Assembly: GCA_965200465.1 (NCBI GenBank)
Contig: OZ241358.1
Coordinates: 124,001 to 188,000 of the forward strand
Source: Azophilus sp965200465
GTDB taxonomy: Bacteria > Pseudomonadota > Gammaproteobacteria > Pseudomonadales > Azotimanducaceae
Direction: 5' to 3'
DNA length: 64,000 bases
The notes beneath the pieces were generated by a model. The model was given only the letters and a program-made list of their open reading frames with translations, was not told the origin of the DNA and did no database searches. Of this stretch, positions 1 through 6,838 are shown one piece after another. A program made the translations under genes and the position numbers. Each line of letters starts with the position of its first letter. The stretch's first letter is position 1.

Positions 1-1
1 A

Positions 2-346
2 GGGCAGGTGGCCAACTATTTGCGAAGGCGCGGCTTGCGGCTGATCGCCCGCAACTACGCCTGCCGCTTCGGCGAGATCGATCTGGTCATGCGCCACGGC
101 GGCGTCATCGCGTTCATTGAGGTCAGGGGGCGAACTTCAACCGCATTTCTGGCGCCGGCGCAGAGCATAGACGCCCGCAAGCAACGCCGTCTGGCGCTGA
201 CCGCCGGGCGCTTCCTGCAAGCGCATCCGCAGTTGGCGGGCTTCCCCGCCAGATTTGACGTGGTGGCCGCAACCGGGCCAAACTACCGCACCGCGTATGA
301 GTGGATCCAAGGTGCCTTCTCCATTGACGACTGCCTCGGCCTTTAG
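2..346 (+). CDS. yraN: YraN family (UPF0102) protein, 5' end outside window
   Basis: The C-terminal part of a YraN/UPF0102 protein, a small predicted nuclease-fold family of unknown physiological role. The visible residues contain the family core: an RNYxCRFGEIDLV segment followed by a FIEVR strand, which matches the D-(x)n-ExK-like arrangement of the family, although the final Lys is Arg here. The frame is open to the left edge. The residues before the GTG at 8 (G-Q, then VANYLRRRGL) fit the family's helix preceding the core, so the real start lies upstream and the gene is cut by the window edge. It is followed directly by dolP, a pairing also seen in other gammaproteobacteria. Confidence 0.85.
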   Translation, partial: GQVANYLRRRGLRLIARNYACRFGEIDLVMRHGGVIAFIEVRGRTSTAFLAPAQSIDARKQRRLALTAGRFLQAHPQLAGFPARFDVVAATGPNYRTAYEWIQGAFSIDDCLGL

Positions 347-368
347 GTGCGCCGGTGCCCGGCTTACC

Positions 369-908
369 GTGCCGCACCGGCATGGGGCTGCAATGCTGTG
401 CCTGCTGCTGTCCGCCTGCGCCACCTTTTCCAACGACCCTCGGGTGCGCACCCCCGGAACCATGATGGACGACGAGGCGCTCGAGAAAGTCACCGAGCAG
501 GCCATCCGCGAAGCGGACGCCGGCTTTGAGGGCGCCCACCTGGTCATCGTCAGCTACAACCGCATCGTCCTGCTGCTCGGCCAGGTCGCGTCGGAGGAGC
601 TGAAGAGCAGAGCCGGGGAGGTCGCCGCCGCCCTGCCTGGAGTGCGGCGGGTGTATAACGAGCTGCAGGTGGGCGGCCCCATCTCCTATGTCGCCCGCAG
701 CAATGACGGCCTGCTGACAACCAAGGTCAAGACCAAGCTGATCGCCGCCAAGGAGGTCCCCGGGCGCAAGCTCAAGGTGCAGACCGAGAACGGCGTCGTC
801 TATCTCATGGGCATGGTCACTCGAGCGGAAGCGGACCAGGCGGTTGAGGTCGCCAAAACCGCTTACGGCGTGCGGAAAATCGTTCGCGTGTTCGAATACT
901 TGGACTAG
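369..908 (+). CDS. dolP: BON-domain outer-membrane lipoprotein DolP (YraP)
   Basis: A lipoprotein with two BON domains, known in E. coli as DolP/YraP, which binds anionic phospholipid at the inner face of the outer membrane and supports envelope integrity. After the lipobox LSAC the protein runs through a first BON unit (about VTEQAIREAD to VYNELQVG) and a second (TTKVKTKLIA to RVFEYLD), as in E. coli YraP. I chose the GTG at 369 because it leaves about 16 residues, including Arg and His, before the lipobox Cys. The ATG at 393 would leave too short a signal peptide. It runs convergent to sspB, with only 19 bp between the stop codons. Confidence 0.85.
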   Translation: MPHRHGAAMLCLLLSACATFSNDPRVRTPGTMMDDEALEKVTEQAIREADAGFEGAHLVIVSYNRIVLLLGQVASEELKSRAGEVAAALPGVRRVYNELQVGGPISYVARSNDGLLTTKVKTKLIAAKEVPGRKLKVQTENGVVYLMGMVTRAEADQAVEVAKTAYGVRKIVRVFEYLD

Positions 909-927
909 GGTGCGTAAAGAGGCGGCC

Positions 928-1308
928 CTAGGTCACCAGCTTCAATTGCGGCTTGGAGGGCTTCGGCGGAGCGGACTCCTCCGCATTGGACGCCGCCCCC
1001 TGCGGCACCAAGGGCACGAGCTGGCCGGCGTTGAACATCACGCCCTCCCCGGTCTCCTTGGCATACAGCGCCAGCACCGTTTCGACGGGCGCGGTGACCG
1101 CGAAGACGCGCCCGGAAAACCGCCCATTGAAGCGCACGGCGTCGTTGTCGAGAGACAGACGACGCACCGCTTCGGGCGATATGTTGAGCAGGATGCGCCC
1201 ATCGACCACATGGTTGCGCGGCACCACCGCCGCCTCCGAAGCCGCGTCCACCAGGAGATGCGGGGTGAACTGGCTGTCCACCATCCAGTCGTAGAAGGCC
1301 CGCAGCAC
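928..1308 (-). CDS. sspB: ClpXP protease specificity-enhancing factor SspB
   Basis: SspB delivers ssrA-tagged peptides and other substrates to ClpXP. The core LRAFYDWMVDSQFTPHLLVDA, the LNISPEAV and VRFNGRFSG segments and the acidic/proline-rich tail ending in KPQLKLVT (the ClpX-binding XB-like end) match the family. The first usual start codon in frame is the GTG at 1308, but the E. coli protein has about 14 residues before this point, and the frame continues upstream as ISKQPYVLRAF. An ATC at 1326 has GGGA six bases before it, so a non-AUG start is possible. It lies 20 bases beyond the sspA stop and is probably co-transcribed with it. Confidence 0.9.
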   Translation of the reverse strand: MLRAFYDWMVDSQFTPHLLVDAASEAAVVPRNHVVDGRILLNISPEAVRRLSLDNDAVRFNGRFSGRVFAVTAPVETVLALYAKETGEGVMFNAGQLVPLVPQGAASNAEESAPPKPSKPQLKLVT

Positions 1309-1328
1309 ATAGGGTTGTTTGCTGATGG

Positions 1329-1961
1329 CTATTCCCGCATCTCCAGTTCGGCTTCGGTCAGGCTGCGGCGAAAGGCCGTGCGTTCAAACATCCTCTGCAT
1401 GTAGCTGCGCAGCGGCCGGGCCGACCTGTCCCGCAAATTGACGTCCAGCATCTTCAAGCGCCACAGGATGGGGACGACGCAGCAATCCACCAGGGTCAGC
1501 TCGTCGTTCATGAAAAAGGGCTTGCGGCTGAAAATCGGCGCCGTGCTTATGATGCTCTCGCGCAGTTCGCCTTTGGCGCCAGCCAAGTCGGCCTTGCTGC
1601 CGCGGCCGGCCACCAGGATGTCCAACTTGCTGCTCCACTCTCTTTCTATTCGATAGATCCACAACCGGGAGAGGGCGCGCTGCACCGGATAGACCGGCAA
1701 CAAGGGCGGATGCGGAAAACGCTCATCAAGGTACTCGATGATGACGTTCACCTCATAGAGCGCCAAATCGCGGTCGAGCAGGGTCGGGACGCTGTTGTAG
1801 GGGTTGACCTCCGCCAAGTCCTCCGGCTTGTTGTGCTCATCGGCCTCCACCACATCCACCGTCACGCCCTTTTCCGCAAGCACTAGGCGCACTCGATGCG
1901 AATAGTGGTCCTGCGCATTGGAAAACAGCGCCATGGAAGAACGCCTGATCACCGAGTTCAC
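1329..1961 (-). CDS. sspA: Stringent starvation protein A (GST-fold RNA polymerase-associated protein)
   Basis: SspA is a glutathione-S-transferase-fold protein that binds RNA polymerase and affects stationary-phase and stress transcription; it is not a typical GST enzyme. The 210-residue product shows the N-terminal thioredoxin-like half (SHRVRLVLAEKGV, NPYNSVPTLLDRDLALYE, IIEYLDERFPHPPLLPVYP) and the helical C-terminal half (ELTLVDCCVVPILWRL) ending in SLTEAELEMRE. The first ATG gives an N terminus that aligns with the E. coli extension before the MxLFS start of the fold. It follows petC at the end of the rplM-rpsI-petABC transcription unit and precedes sspB. Confidence 0.95.
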   Translation of the reverse strand: MNSVIRRSSMALFSNAQDHYSHRVRLVLAEKGVTVDVVEADEHNKPEDLAEVNPYNSVPTLLDRDLALYEVNVIIEYLDERFPHPPLLPVYPVQRALSRLWIYRIEREWSSKLDILVAGRGSKADLAGAKGELRESIISTAPIFSRKPFFMNDELTLVDCCVVPILWRLKMLDVNLRDRSARPLRSYMQRMFERTAFRRSLTEAELEMRE

Positions 1962-2003
1962 CGCTCAGCCCGAACAAAACAACGCCGGCGAACGCCTCGG
2001 CGA

Positions 2004-2729
2004 CTAGCGGACATCCTTCCAGAATTCCCGATTCAGCAAATAGGTGAACAGGCCGAAAACGGCGAGGAAGGCGAGAACGTAGATGCCCAGCCTCTGCCGC
2101 TCCAAGCGCATGGGCTCGCCAACGTAGTGCAGGAAGTTGGCGAGATCGTAAACCGCCCGATCGTATTGTTCCGGGGTCAACAGCCCGGAACCGGCATCGA
2201 CGGCCAATTCACCGCAGTCCGCCGTTCCCGGAGGGCATGCCTCCCGCTGCACCCCCTGCAGGCCCAGCAGCGCATGGGGCATGCCCACATTGGCGAAGAC
2301 CTTGTTGTTCACGCCGAACGGCCTAGATTCGTCCACATAAAAGGTTTTTAGGTAGTTGTAGAGCCACTCCGGGCCGCGCACTCGGGCCACCATGGTGAGG
2401 TCCGGCGGCGGCGCCCCGAACCAGGCCTTGGCGCTTTCCGGGTCCATGGCCGTGGTCATCAACTCACCGATCTTCTGGCCGGTGAACACCAATTCATCAA
2501 GCGCCGCATCGTGGGGAATTCCCAGATCATCGGCGGTTCGCTCATAGCGCTGGAACTTCAAGGAGTGGCACCCAAGGCAGTAATTGGCGTACAGCTTGAA
2601 GCCGCGCTGCAGGGAGGGCTGATCCTCAAGGTCAGGCGTCATCGGCTGCATGGGCCAGCCTGTTGCAGCCCCTAGGGCCGCCGTTGAGGCCGCAAGGGCC
2701 GCAACCAACAGCAGGATGCGGGCGCTCAT
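2004..2729 (-). CDS. petC: Ubiquinol-cytochrome c reductase, cytochrome c1 subunit
   Basis: Membrane-anchored c-type cytochrome of the bc1 complex (complex III) that takes electrons from the Rieske centre and passes them to soluble cytochrome c. A Sec signal peptide (hydrophobic residues about 4-20) precedes the single heme-binding CLGCH motif in NYCLGCHSLKFQRY. The axial Met is probably in VGMPHALLG. A C-terminal hydrophobic segment (GIYVLAFLAVFGLFTYLL) anchors the protein on the periplasmic side. At 241 aa it has the usual length. Its ATG overlaps the petB stop as ATGA, so translation is probably coupled. Confidence 0.97.
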   Translation of the reverse strand: MSARILLLVAALAASTAALGAATGWPMQPMTPDLEDQPSLQRGFKLYANYCLGCHSLKFQRYERTADDLGIPHDAALDELVFTGQKIGELMTTAMDPESAKAWFGAPPPDLTMVARVRGPEWLYNYLKTFYVDESRPFGVNNKVFANVGMPHALLGLQGVQREACPPGTADCGELAVDAGSGLLTPEQYDRAVYDLANFLHYVGEPMRLERQRLGIYVLAFLAVFGLFTYLLNREFWKDVR

Positions 2730-3994
2730 CGCGGCCCAATCCGTTCCGGCGGGGGCGTGGTCTTCTCAACCTGCGTGTACCAGGGCATCAATATGAAGTA
2801 GGCGAAGTAAAGAACGGTACACACCTGCGCCAAGGCCGTGGCCCAAGGCGAAGGCGGCGTGATGCCCAGATAGCCCAAAATTAGGAAGCTCAGCACGAAA
2901 ACGGCGAGCATGGACTTGGAGGCCAAGCCCTTGCCGCGCATGGACGCCACCGGGCTGCGGTCCAACCAGGGCAGCAGCGCCGGAATGAGGATGGCGCCGA
3001 ACATCACCACCAGCCCCCAGAACTTGGCCGGAACTCCGAACAACGGGAAGGTGGCGGCGCGCAGCATGGCGTAGAACGGCGTGTAGTACCAAACCGGGGC
3101 GATGTGCTCCGGCGTCTTGAGGGGGTTGGCCATCTCGAAATTCGGCTTCTCCAGAAAGTAGCCGCCCATTTCCGGCGCGTAGAAGACCACGGCGCAAAAG
3201 ATGAACAGGAAGACCACCGTCGCATGCACGTCGTGGGTGACCGTGTAGGGCCAGAAAGCAACGCCGTCCAAGGGCTTTCCCGAGGCGTCCTTGTGCTTCT
3301 TGATGTCCACCCCGTCCGGCGCGGTGGAGCCCACATGGTGCAGGGCCACGAAATGGACGAACACCAGCGCCACCAACAGCAGCGGCAGGGCCACCACATG
3401 CAGCGCGAAGAAGCGATTGAGGGTGATTTCCGACATCAGGAAGTCGCCGCGAATCCACTCCATCAGGTCGGGGCCGACGAAGGGAATGGCGCCGAACAGG
3501 GAGACGATGACCTGCGCCCCCCAATAGGACATGTTGCCCCAGGGCAGCAGGTAGCCGAAAAATCCCTCCGCCATGAGCACTAGGTAGATAGCCATGCCGA
3601 TGAGCCACAGCAGTTCCCGGGGCTTGCGGTAGGAGCCGTACATCAGGCCGCGGAACATGTGCAGATAGACGATGATGAAGAACGCCGAGGCGCCGGTGGA
3701 GTGCAGATAGCGCAGCAGCCAGCCGAATTCGACGTCGCGCATGATGTATTCCACCGAGGCGAAGGCGCCCTCCCCGCTGGGGACGTAGCTCATCGTCAGC
3801 CAAATGCCGGTGACCAACTGATTGACCAGCACGAAGGTCGCCAGCCAGCCCATCAAATACCAGAAGTTGTGGTTCTTGGGCGCGTAGTACTTGGATAGGT
3901 GGTATTCCCAGGTCTCCGTTGCTGGGAAACGGTCGTCGAGCCAGCCCACGAACGAACCCCAGATTCGGGGAATCCTGCCCTTTGCCTGCTCCAT
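2726..3994 (-). CDS. petB: Ubiquinol-cytochrome c reductase, cytochrome b subunit
   Basis: Integral-membrane diheme cytochrome b of the bc1 complex, holding the Qo and Qi quinone sites. The 422-aa product has eight to nine hydrophobic helices. The heme-ligating histidines are in the STGASAFFIIVYLHMFRG helix and the LHVVALPLLLVALVFVHFVALH helix. The Qo-site region reads PVWYYTPFYAMLRA, a common bacterial form of the PEWY segment. The frame is open far upstream, but the ATG at 3994, giving MEQAKGRIPRIWGSFVGWLDDRFP, overlaps the petA stop as ATGA and matches family N termini. It is the middle gene of petABC. Confidence 0.97.
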   Translation of the reverse strand: MEQAKGRIPRIWGSFVGWLDDRFPATETWEYHLSKYYAPKNHNFWYLMGWLATFVLVNQLVTGIWLTMSYVPSGEGAFASVEYIMRDVEFGWLLRYLHSTGASAFFIIVYLHMFRGLMYGSYRKPRELLWLIGMAIYLVLMAEGFFGYLLPWGNMSYWGAQVIVSLFGAIPFVGPDLMEWIRGDFLMSEITLNRFFALHVVALPLLLVALVFVHFVALHHVGSTAPDGVDIKKHKDASGKPLDGVAFWPYTVTHDVHATVVFLFIFCAVVFYAPEMGGYFLEKPNFEMANPLKTPEHIAPVWYYTPFYAMLRAATFPLFGVPAKFWGLVVMFGAILIPALLPWLDRSPVASMRGKGLASKSMLAVFVLSFLILGYLGITPPSPWATALAQVCTVLYFAYFILMPWYTQVEKTTPPPERIGPR

Positions 3995-4683
3995 CAAGCG
4001 GTTGCCTCGTCCTCGCCAATGATGACCACCGAATCGGAGATGAAGCGATGCGGCGGCACCTCCAAGTTGTCCGGCGCCGGCACCGCCTTGACCACCCGCC
4101 CCGCCAAATCGAAGCGGGAGCCGTGGCAGGGGCAGAAAAAGCCGCCCTGCCAATCTTGGTCGAAGGGTTCGGGGCGAACGCTCCCGTAATACTTGGGGGA
4201 ACAGCCCAAATGGGTGCAAAGGCCCAGGTAAATGCCGATTTCCGGCTTCCGCGACCGCCAGGAATTGCGTGCGTACTCCGGCTGCATCTCCAGGTTGTCC
4301 GATGCGGGGTCGGCAAGATTGGCGGCGTTCCCCTCAAGACGCTCGACAGCCTCCGCGCCGCGCTTGACCACGAAAACCGGCTTGCCGCGCCAAGCCGGAA
4401 TGGGGCCGAGCATCTCGCCCGGGCGCAGCTTGGAGATGTCAACCCTAACCGGTGCGCCGGCGGCGCGCGCCTTGGCGCTCGGCAGCCAGGACTGGACGAA
4501 GGGAATGGCGGCGCCAACGGCGCCAACGGCGCCCAAGGTGACGGTGGCGCCAATCAGGAAGTAGCGGCGCTCCCGATTGACGGGCTGGGCGTCCTCAGGC
4601 TGGCCGCCGGCAAGTTCGATGGCGGCGTCTCCGCCAAGCGCTTCCGTGCTCAAGGACTGATGGTTCCCTTCCGCATCATGCAA
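3994..4683 (-). CDS. petA: Ubiquinol-cytochrome c reductase, Rieske iron-sulfur subunit
   Basis: Rieske [2Fe-2S] subunit that accepts an electron from ubiquinol at the Qo site and passes it to cytochrome c1. The two cluster-binding boxes are CTHLGC and CPCHGS, supplying two Cys and two His ligands plus the disulfide pair. A twin-arginine-like sequence (NRERRYFLIG) precedes a single N-terminal membrane helix, as expected for Tat-exported Rieske proteins, followed by the flexible hinge (SWLPSAKARAAGAPV). About 35 residues lie before the RR pair, longer than in many homologues, so a start further in (for example a TTG) cannot be excluded. It begins only 9 bp after rpsI. Confidence 0.95.
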   Translation of the reverse strand: MHDAEGNHQSLSTEALGGDAAIELAGGQPEDAQPVNRERRYFLIGATVTLGAVGAVGAAIPFVQSWLPSAKARAAGAPVRVDISKLRPGEMLGPIPAWRGKPVFVVKRGAEAVERLEGNAANLADPASDNLEMQPEYARNSWRSRKPEIGIYLGLCTHLGCSPKYYGSVRPEPFDQDWQGGFFCPCHGSRFDLAGRVVKAVPAPDNLEVPPHRFISDSVVIIGEDEATA

Positions 4684-4692
4684 GGCATGAAG

Positions 4693-5085
4693 CTAGCGCT
4701 TCGAGTACTGCGGACGCTTGCGGGCCTTGCGCAGGCCCACCTTCTTGCGCTCCACGGCCCGGGCGTCCCGGGTGAGGAAGCCGTATTGGCGCATGGGCGC
4801 CTTCAAGGTTTCGTCCCGCTGCACCAAGGCGCGGGCAATGCCGTGCCGGATGGCGCCGGCCTGGCCGGAGTTGCCGCCGCCCCGAACGCGAACCTCAACA
4901 TCCACCGCGCTAAGCAACTCGGCCACTGCTAGGGGCTGGCGCACGATCATGCGGGCGGTCTCGCGCCCGAAGTAGCTGTCCAACGGCAACGAGTTAACCG
5001 TGATCCTGCCTTCGCCGCTGGTTATGAACACCCGGGCGGAGGAGGTTTTGCGCCGGCCGGTGCCGTAGTTCATTGCAACTGCCAC
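4693..5085 (-). CDS. rpsI: 30S ribosomal protein S9
   Basis: Small-subunit ribosomal protein whose C-terminal tail reaches the P-site tRNA. The characteristic YGTGRRKTSSARVF start, FGRETARM, GGGNSGQAGAIRHGIARAL and the tail GLRKARKRPQYSKR are all present. A longer frame begins at a TTG overlapping rplM, but the GTG at 5085 has GGAG five bases upstream and gives the family-typical short N terminus (VAVAMNYGTGRRK). It lies 35 bp downstream of rplM and just ahead of petA, in one transcription unit. Confidence 0.97.
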   Translation of the reverse strand: MAVAMNYGTGRRKTSSARVFITSGEGRITVNSLPLDSYFGRETARMIVRQPLAVAELLSAVDVEVRVRGGGNSGQAGAIRHGIARALVQRDETLKAPMRQYGFLTRDARAVERKKVGLRKARKRPQYSKR

Positions 5086-5120
5086 AGTGACTCCATCTGT
5101 TTGCTTGAAGACGCCCTCGG

Positions 5121-5549
5121 TCAAATTTCCAAGGGCTCGGGTTGCTGGGCGGCATGGGGATGGGTGGGGCCAGCATAGACCTTCAGCTTGCGGAAAACCG
5201 CCCGCCCCAAGGGATTTCTGGGCAACATGCCCTTGACCGCCTTCTCAATGATTCGCTCCGGATGCGTTTCCCGCAGCTTCTTCAAGCTGGTGGCCTTGAT
5301 GCCGCCGGGATAGCCGCTGTGCCGGTAGTAGATTTTGCCCTTCTCCTTGTTGCCGGTGACGCGCACTTTCTCCGCATTGACGACGACGACGTAGTCCCCT
5401 GCGTCCACATGCGGCGTGTACTCCGGCTTGTGCTTGCCGCGCAGGCGATGGGCGATGGCGGACGCGAGCCGCCCCAAGGTTCTGTTTTCGGCGTCCACAA
5501 CGCACCAACTTCGCTGCACGTCCTGGGCGCGGAGGCTAACGGTTTTCAT
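5121..5549 (-). CDS. rplM: 50S ribosomal protein L13
   Basis: Early-assembling large-subunit ribosomal protein. At 142 aa it has the standard length, with WCVVDAENRTLGRLAS near the N terminus, GDYVVVVNAEKVRVTGNKE in the middle and PRNPLGRAVFRKLKVYAG near the C terminus. It is the first gene of the rplM-rpsI-petABC-sspAB series. The 98 bp upstream, up to the rlmE stop, must hold the promoter. That interval also contains a short sequence at 5626-5645 that recurs at the edges of the 11-20 kb island. Confidence 0.98.
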   Translation of the reverse strand: MKTVSLRAQDVQRSWCVVDAENRTLGRLASAIAHRLRGKHKPEYTPHVDAGDYVVVVNAEKVRVTGNKEKGKIYYRHSGYPGGIKATSLKKLRETHPERIIEKAVKGMLPRNPLGRAVFRKLKVYAGPTHPHAAQQPEPLEI

Positions 5550-5625
5550 GGTTTGGCGACTTGGCCTGAAGCTAAAGGCGCGAATGGTAGCGAACCATCC
5601 GTGGATTTACAACAGCGATTGCCGC

Positions 5626-5645
5626 TCCCCAATCCCCTAATAAGG
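5626..5645 (-). repeat. Short copy of the IS-end-like repeat in the rplM upstream region
   Basis: A 20-base sequence that matches 18 of 20 bases with 11378-11397 in the same orientation (consensus TCCCYAATCCCCYAATAAGG). It is related to the ends of the repeat copies at 11691-11713 and 20359-20378. It sits between the convergent-side stop of rlmE and rplM. There is no other IS sequence here, so it may be a solo end left by excision or simply a dispersed motif. Confidence 0.45.
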
Positions 5646-5647
5646 GT

Positions 5648-6322
5648 TCAGCGGTTGGTGCTTGGCGGCTTTTGGCGGCGGTTTGAGCCGCTGCGGTAGC
5701 CGAGCGCCACGGCGTAGGCTTCGCGGGACTCAGCGCGGGAGGCCGCCGGCTTAACCAGCCTGACTCGGCGGAAATCAGGTTTTGCTGCTTGCATCCAGGC
5801 GTCAAGGCCCTCGCCCTGCATCAGCTTGACCACCAAGCCGCCGCCCGGCGCAAGCCATTTGGCGGCGGCCTCGGCGGCCAGGTTCGCCAACGCCAGGGCG
5901 TTGGCCTGGTCCGCCGTCCTCACCCCGGAGACATTGGGGGCCATGTCCGACAATACAAGGTGCAGGGGCCGCGCTTGGGGAGATTGCGCCAAAACGGCTT
6001 CAATGCGCCCGTTCGCTTCAGGCTCGCCAAAACGAAGGTTTATGGGCGCCACTTGGCCGCCGGCGACGGCAAACGGCAAGGGGTCAACCGCGATGATGCG
6101 CCCATTCGTGATCCGCTCCGCCAAGTAAAGCGTCCAACCGCCGGGAGCGGCGCCGAGTTCGAGCACCCAGTGATGGGCCTTGACCAAACTGAAGCGCTCG
6201 TCGAGCTGCGCCAACTTGAAGTAGGCGCGGGAGACGCGCCCGTCCCTTGATGCGGCCTTGGTGAAGCCGTCCCGTCTTTGTCGGGTTAGCCAGCGGTGGC
6301 TTGATTTGCTGCGCTTGGGCAT
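5648..6322 (-). CDS. rlmE: 23S rRNA (uridine2552-2'-O)-methyltransferase RlmE (FtsJ/RrmJ)
   Basis: SAM-dependent 2'-O-methyltransferase that modifies U2552 in the 23S A-loop. The 224-aa protein has the SAM-binding motif LELGAAPGGWT, the acidic AVDPLPF loop, LSDMAPNVSG with the catalytic Asp, VVKLMQGEG with the second catalytic Lys, and SRAESREAYAVALG with the final Glu, consistent with the K-D-K-E tetrad. The first Lys lies in SRAYFKLAQLDE. It follows greA by 23 bp. The ftsH gene that usually follows in related genomes is absent, and the rplM promoter region comes next. Confidence 0.96.
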   Translation of the reverse strand: MPKRSKSSHRWLTRQRRDGFTKAASRDGRVSRAYFKLAQLDERFSLVKAHHWVLELGAAPGGWTLYLAERITNGRIIAVDPLPFAVAGGQVAPINLRFGEPEANGRIEAVLAQSPQARPLHLVLSDMAPNVSGVRTADQANALALANLAAEAAAKWLAPGGGLVVKLMQGEGLDAWMQAAKPDFRRVRLVKPAASRAESREAYAVALGYRSGSNRRQKPPSTNR

Positions 6323-6345
6323 GTGCGCCCCAAGTTTGGGTGGGC

Positions 6346-6819
6346 TTAGATGTGCTCCACCGCGTCTATTGCGTAGGCCGTTTCGCCGCTCGGCGCATGC
6401 ACTCTAACCTCGTCGCCGACCGCCTTGCCGATGAGGGCGCGGGCGATGGGCGACATGATGGAGAGCTTGCCGGCCTTAAGGTCGGCTTCGTCTTCGCCCA
6501 CGATCTTGTAGCGAATCGAATCCCCGGCGCCCTCGGCGGTCAAGGTGACGGTGACGCCGAAAATCACCTTGCCGCTTGGCGGCAGCTTGGTGACGTCGAT
6601 CACCTGGGCGTCGGCCAGGCGAGCTTCTATTTCCTGAATGCGGCCTTCGTTGAAGCTCTGCAGCTCCTTGGCCGCATGGTACTCGGCGTTTTCCCTGAGA
6701 TCGCCGTGCTCACGCGCCGCAGCGATGGCTCTGCTGATCTCGTGGCGCTTTTCCGCTTTCCGCTGCTGCAGCTCCCCACGCAGCAACTCGGCGCCCTTGA
6801 CGGTCATGGGGGTGGGCAT
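6346..6819 (-). CDS. greA: Transcript cleavage factor GreA
   Basis: GreA enters the RNA polymerase secondary channel and stimulates cleavage of backtracked RNA. At 157 aa it has the usual length. The N-terminal coiled coil carries the acidic tip (HGDLRENAEYHAAKE, with the D and E that position the catalytic Mg). The C-terminal FKBP-like domain ends in SPIARALIGKAVGDEVRVHAPSG. The start MPTPMTVKGAELL aligns with E. coli MQAIPMTLRGAEKL. It lies 19 bp after carB, as in Pseudomonas carA-carB-greA. Confidence 0.97.
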   Translation of the reverse strand: MPTPMTVKGAELLRGELQQRKAEKRHEISRAIAAAREHGDLRENAEYHAAKELQSFNEGRIQEIEARLADAQVIDVTKLPPSGKVIFGVTVTLTAEGAGDSIRYKIVGEDEADLKAGKLSIMSPIARALIGKAVGDEVRVHAPSGETAYAIDAVEHI

Positions 6820-6838
6820 GGGGGCTTAACCTCGAGCG

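Noticed and set aside
2766..4553. 595-codon frame on the - strand overlapping petA and petB
   Set aside because: A shifted frame of the petBC region with Arg/Pro-rich product and no homology, while petA and petB are unambiguous.
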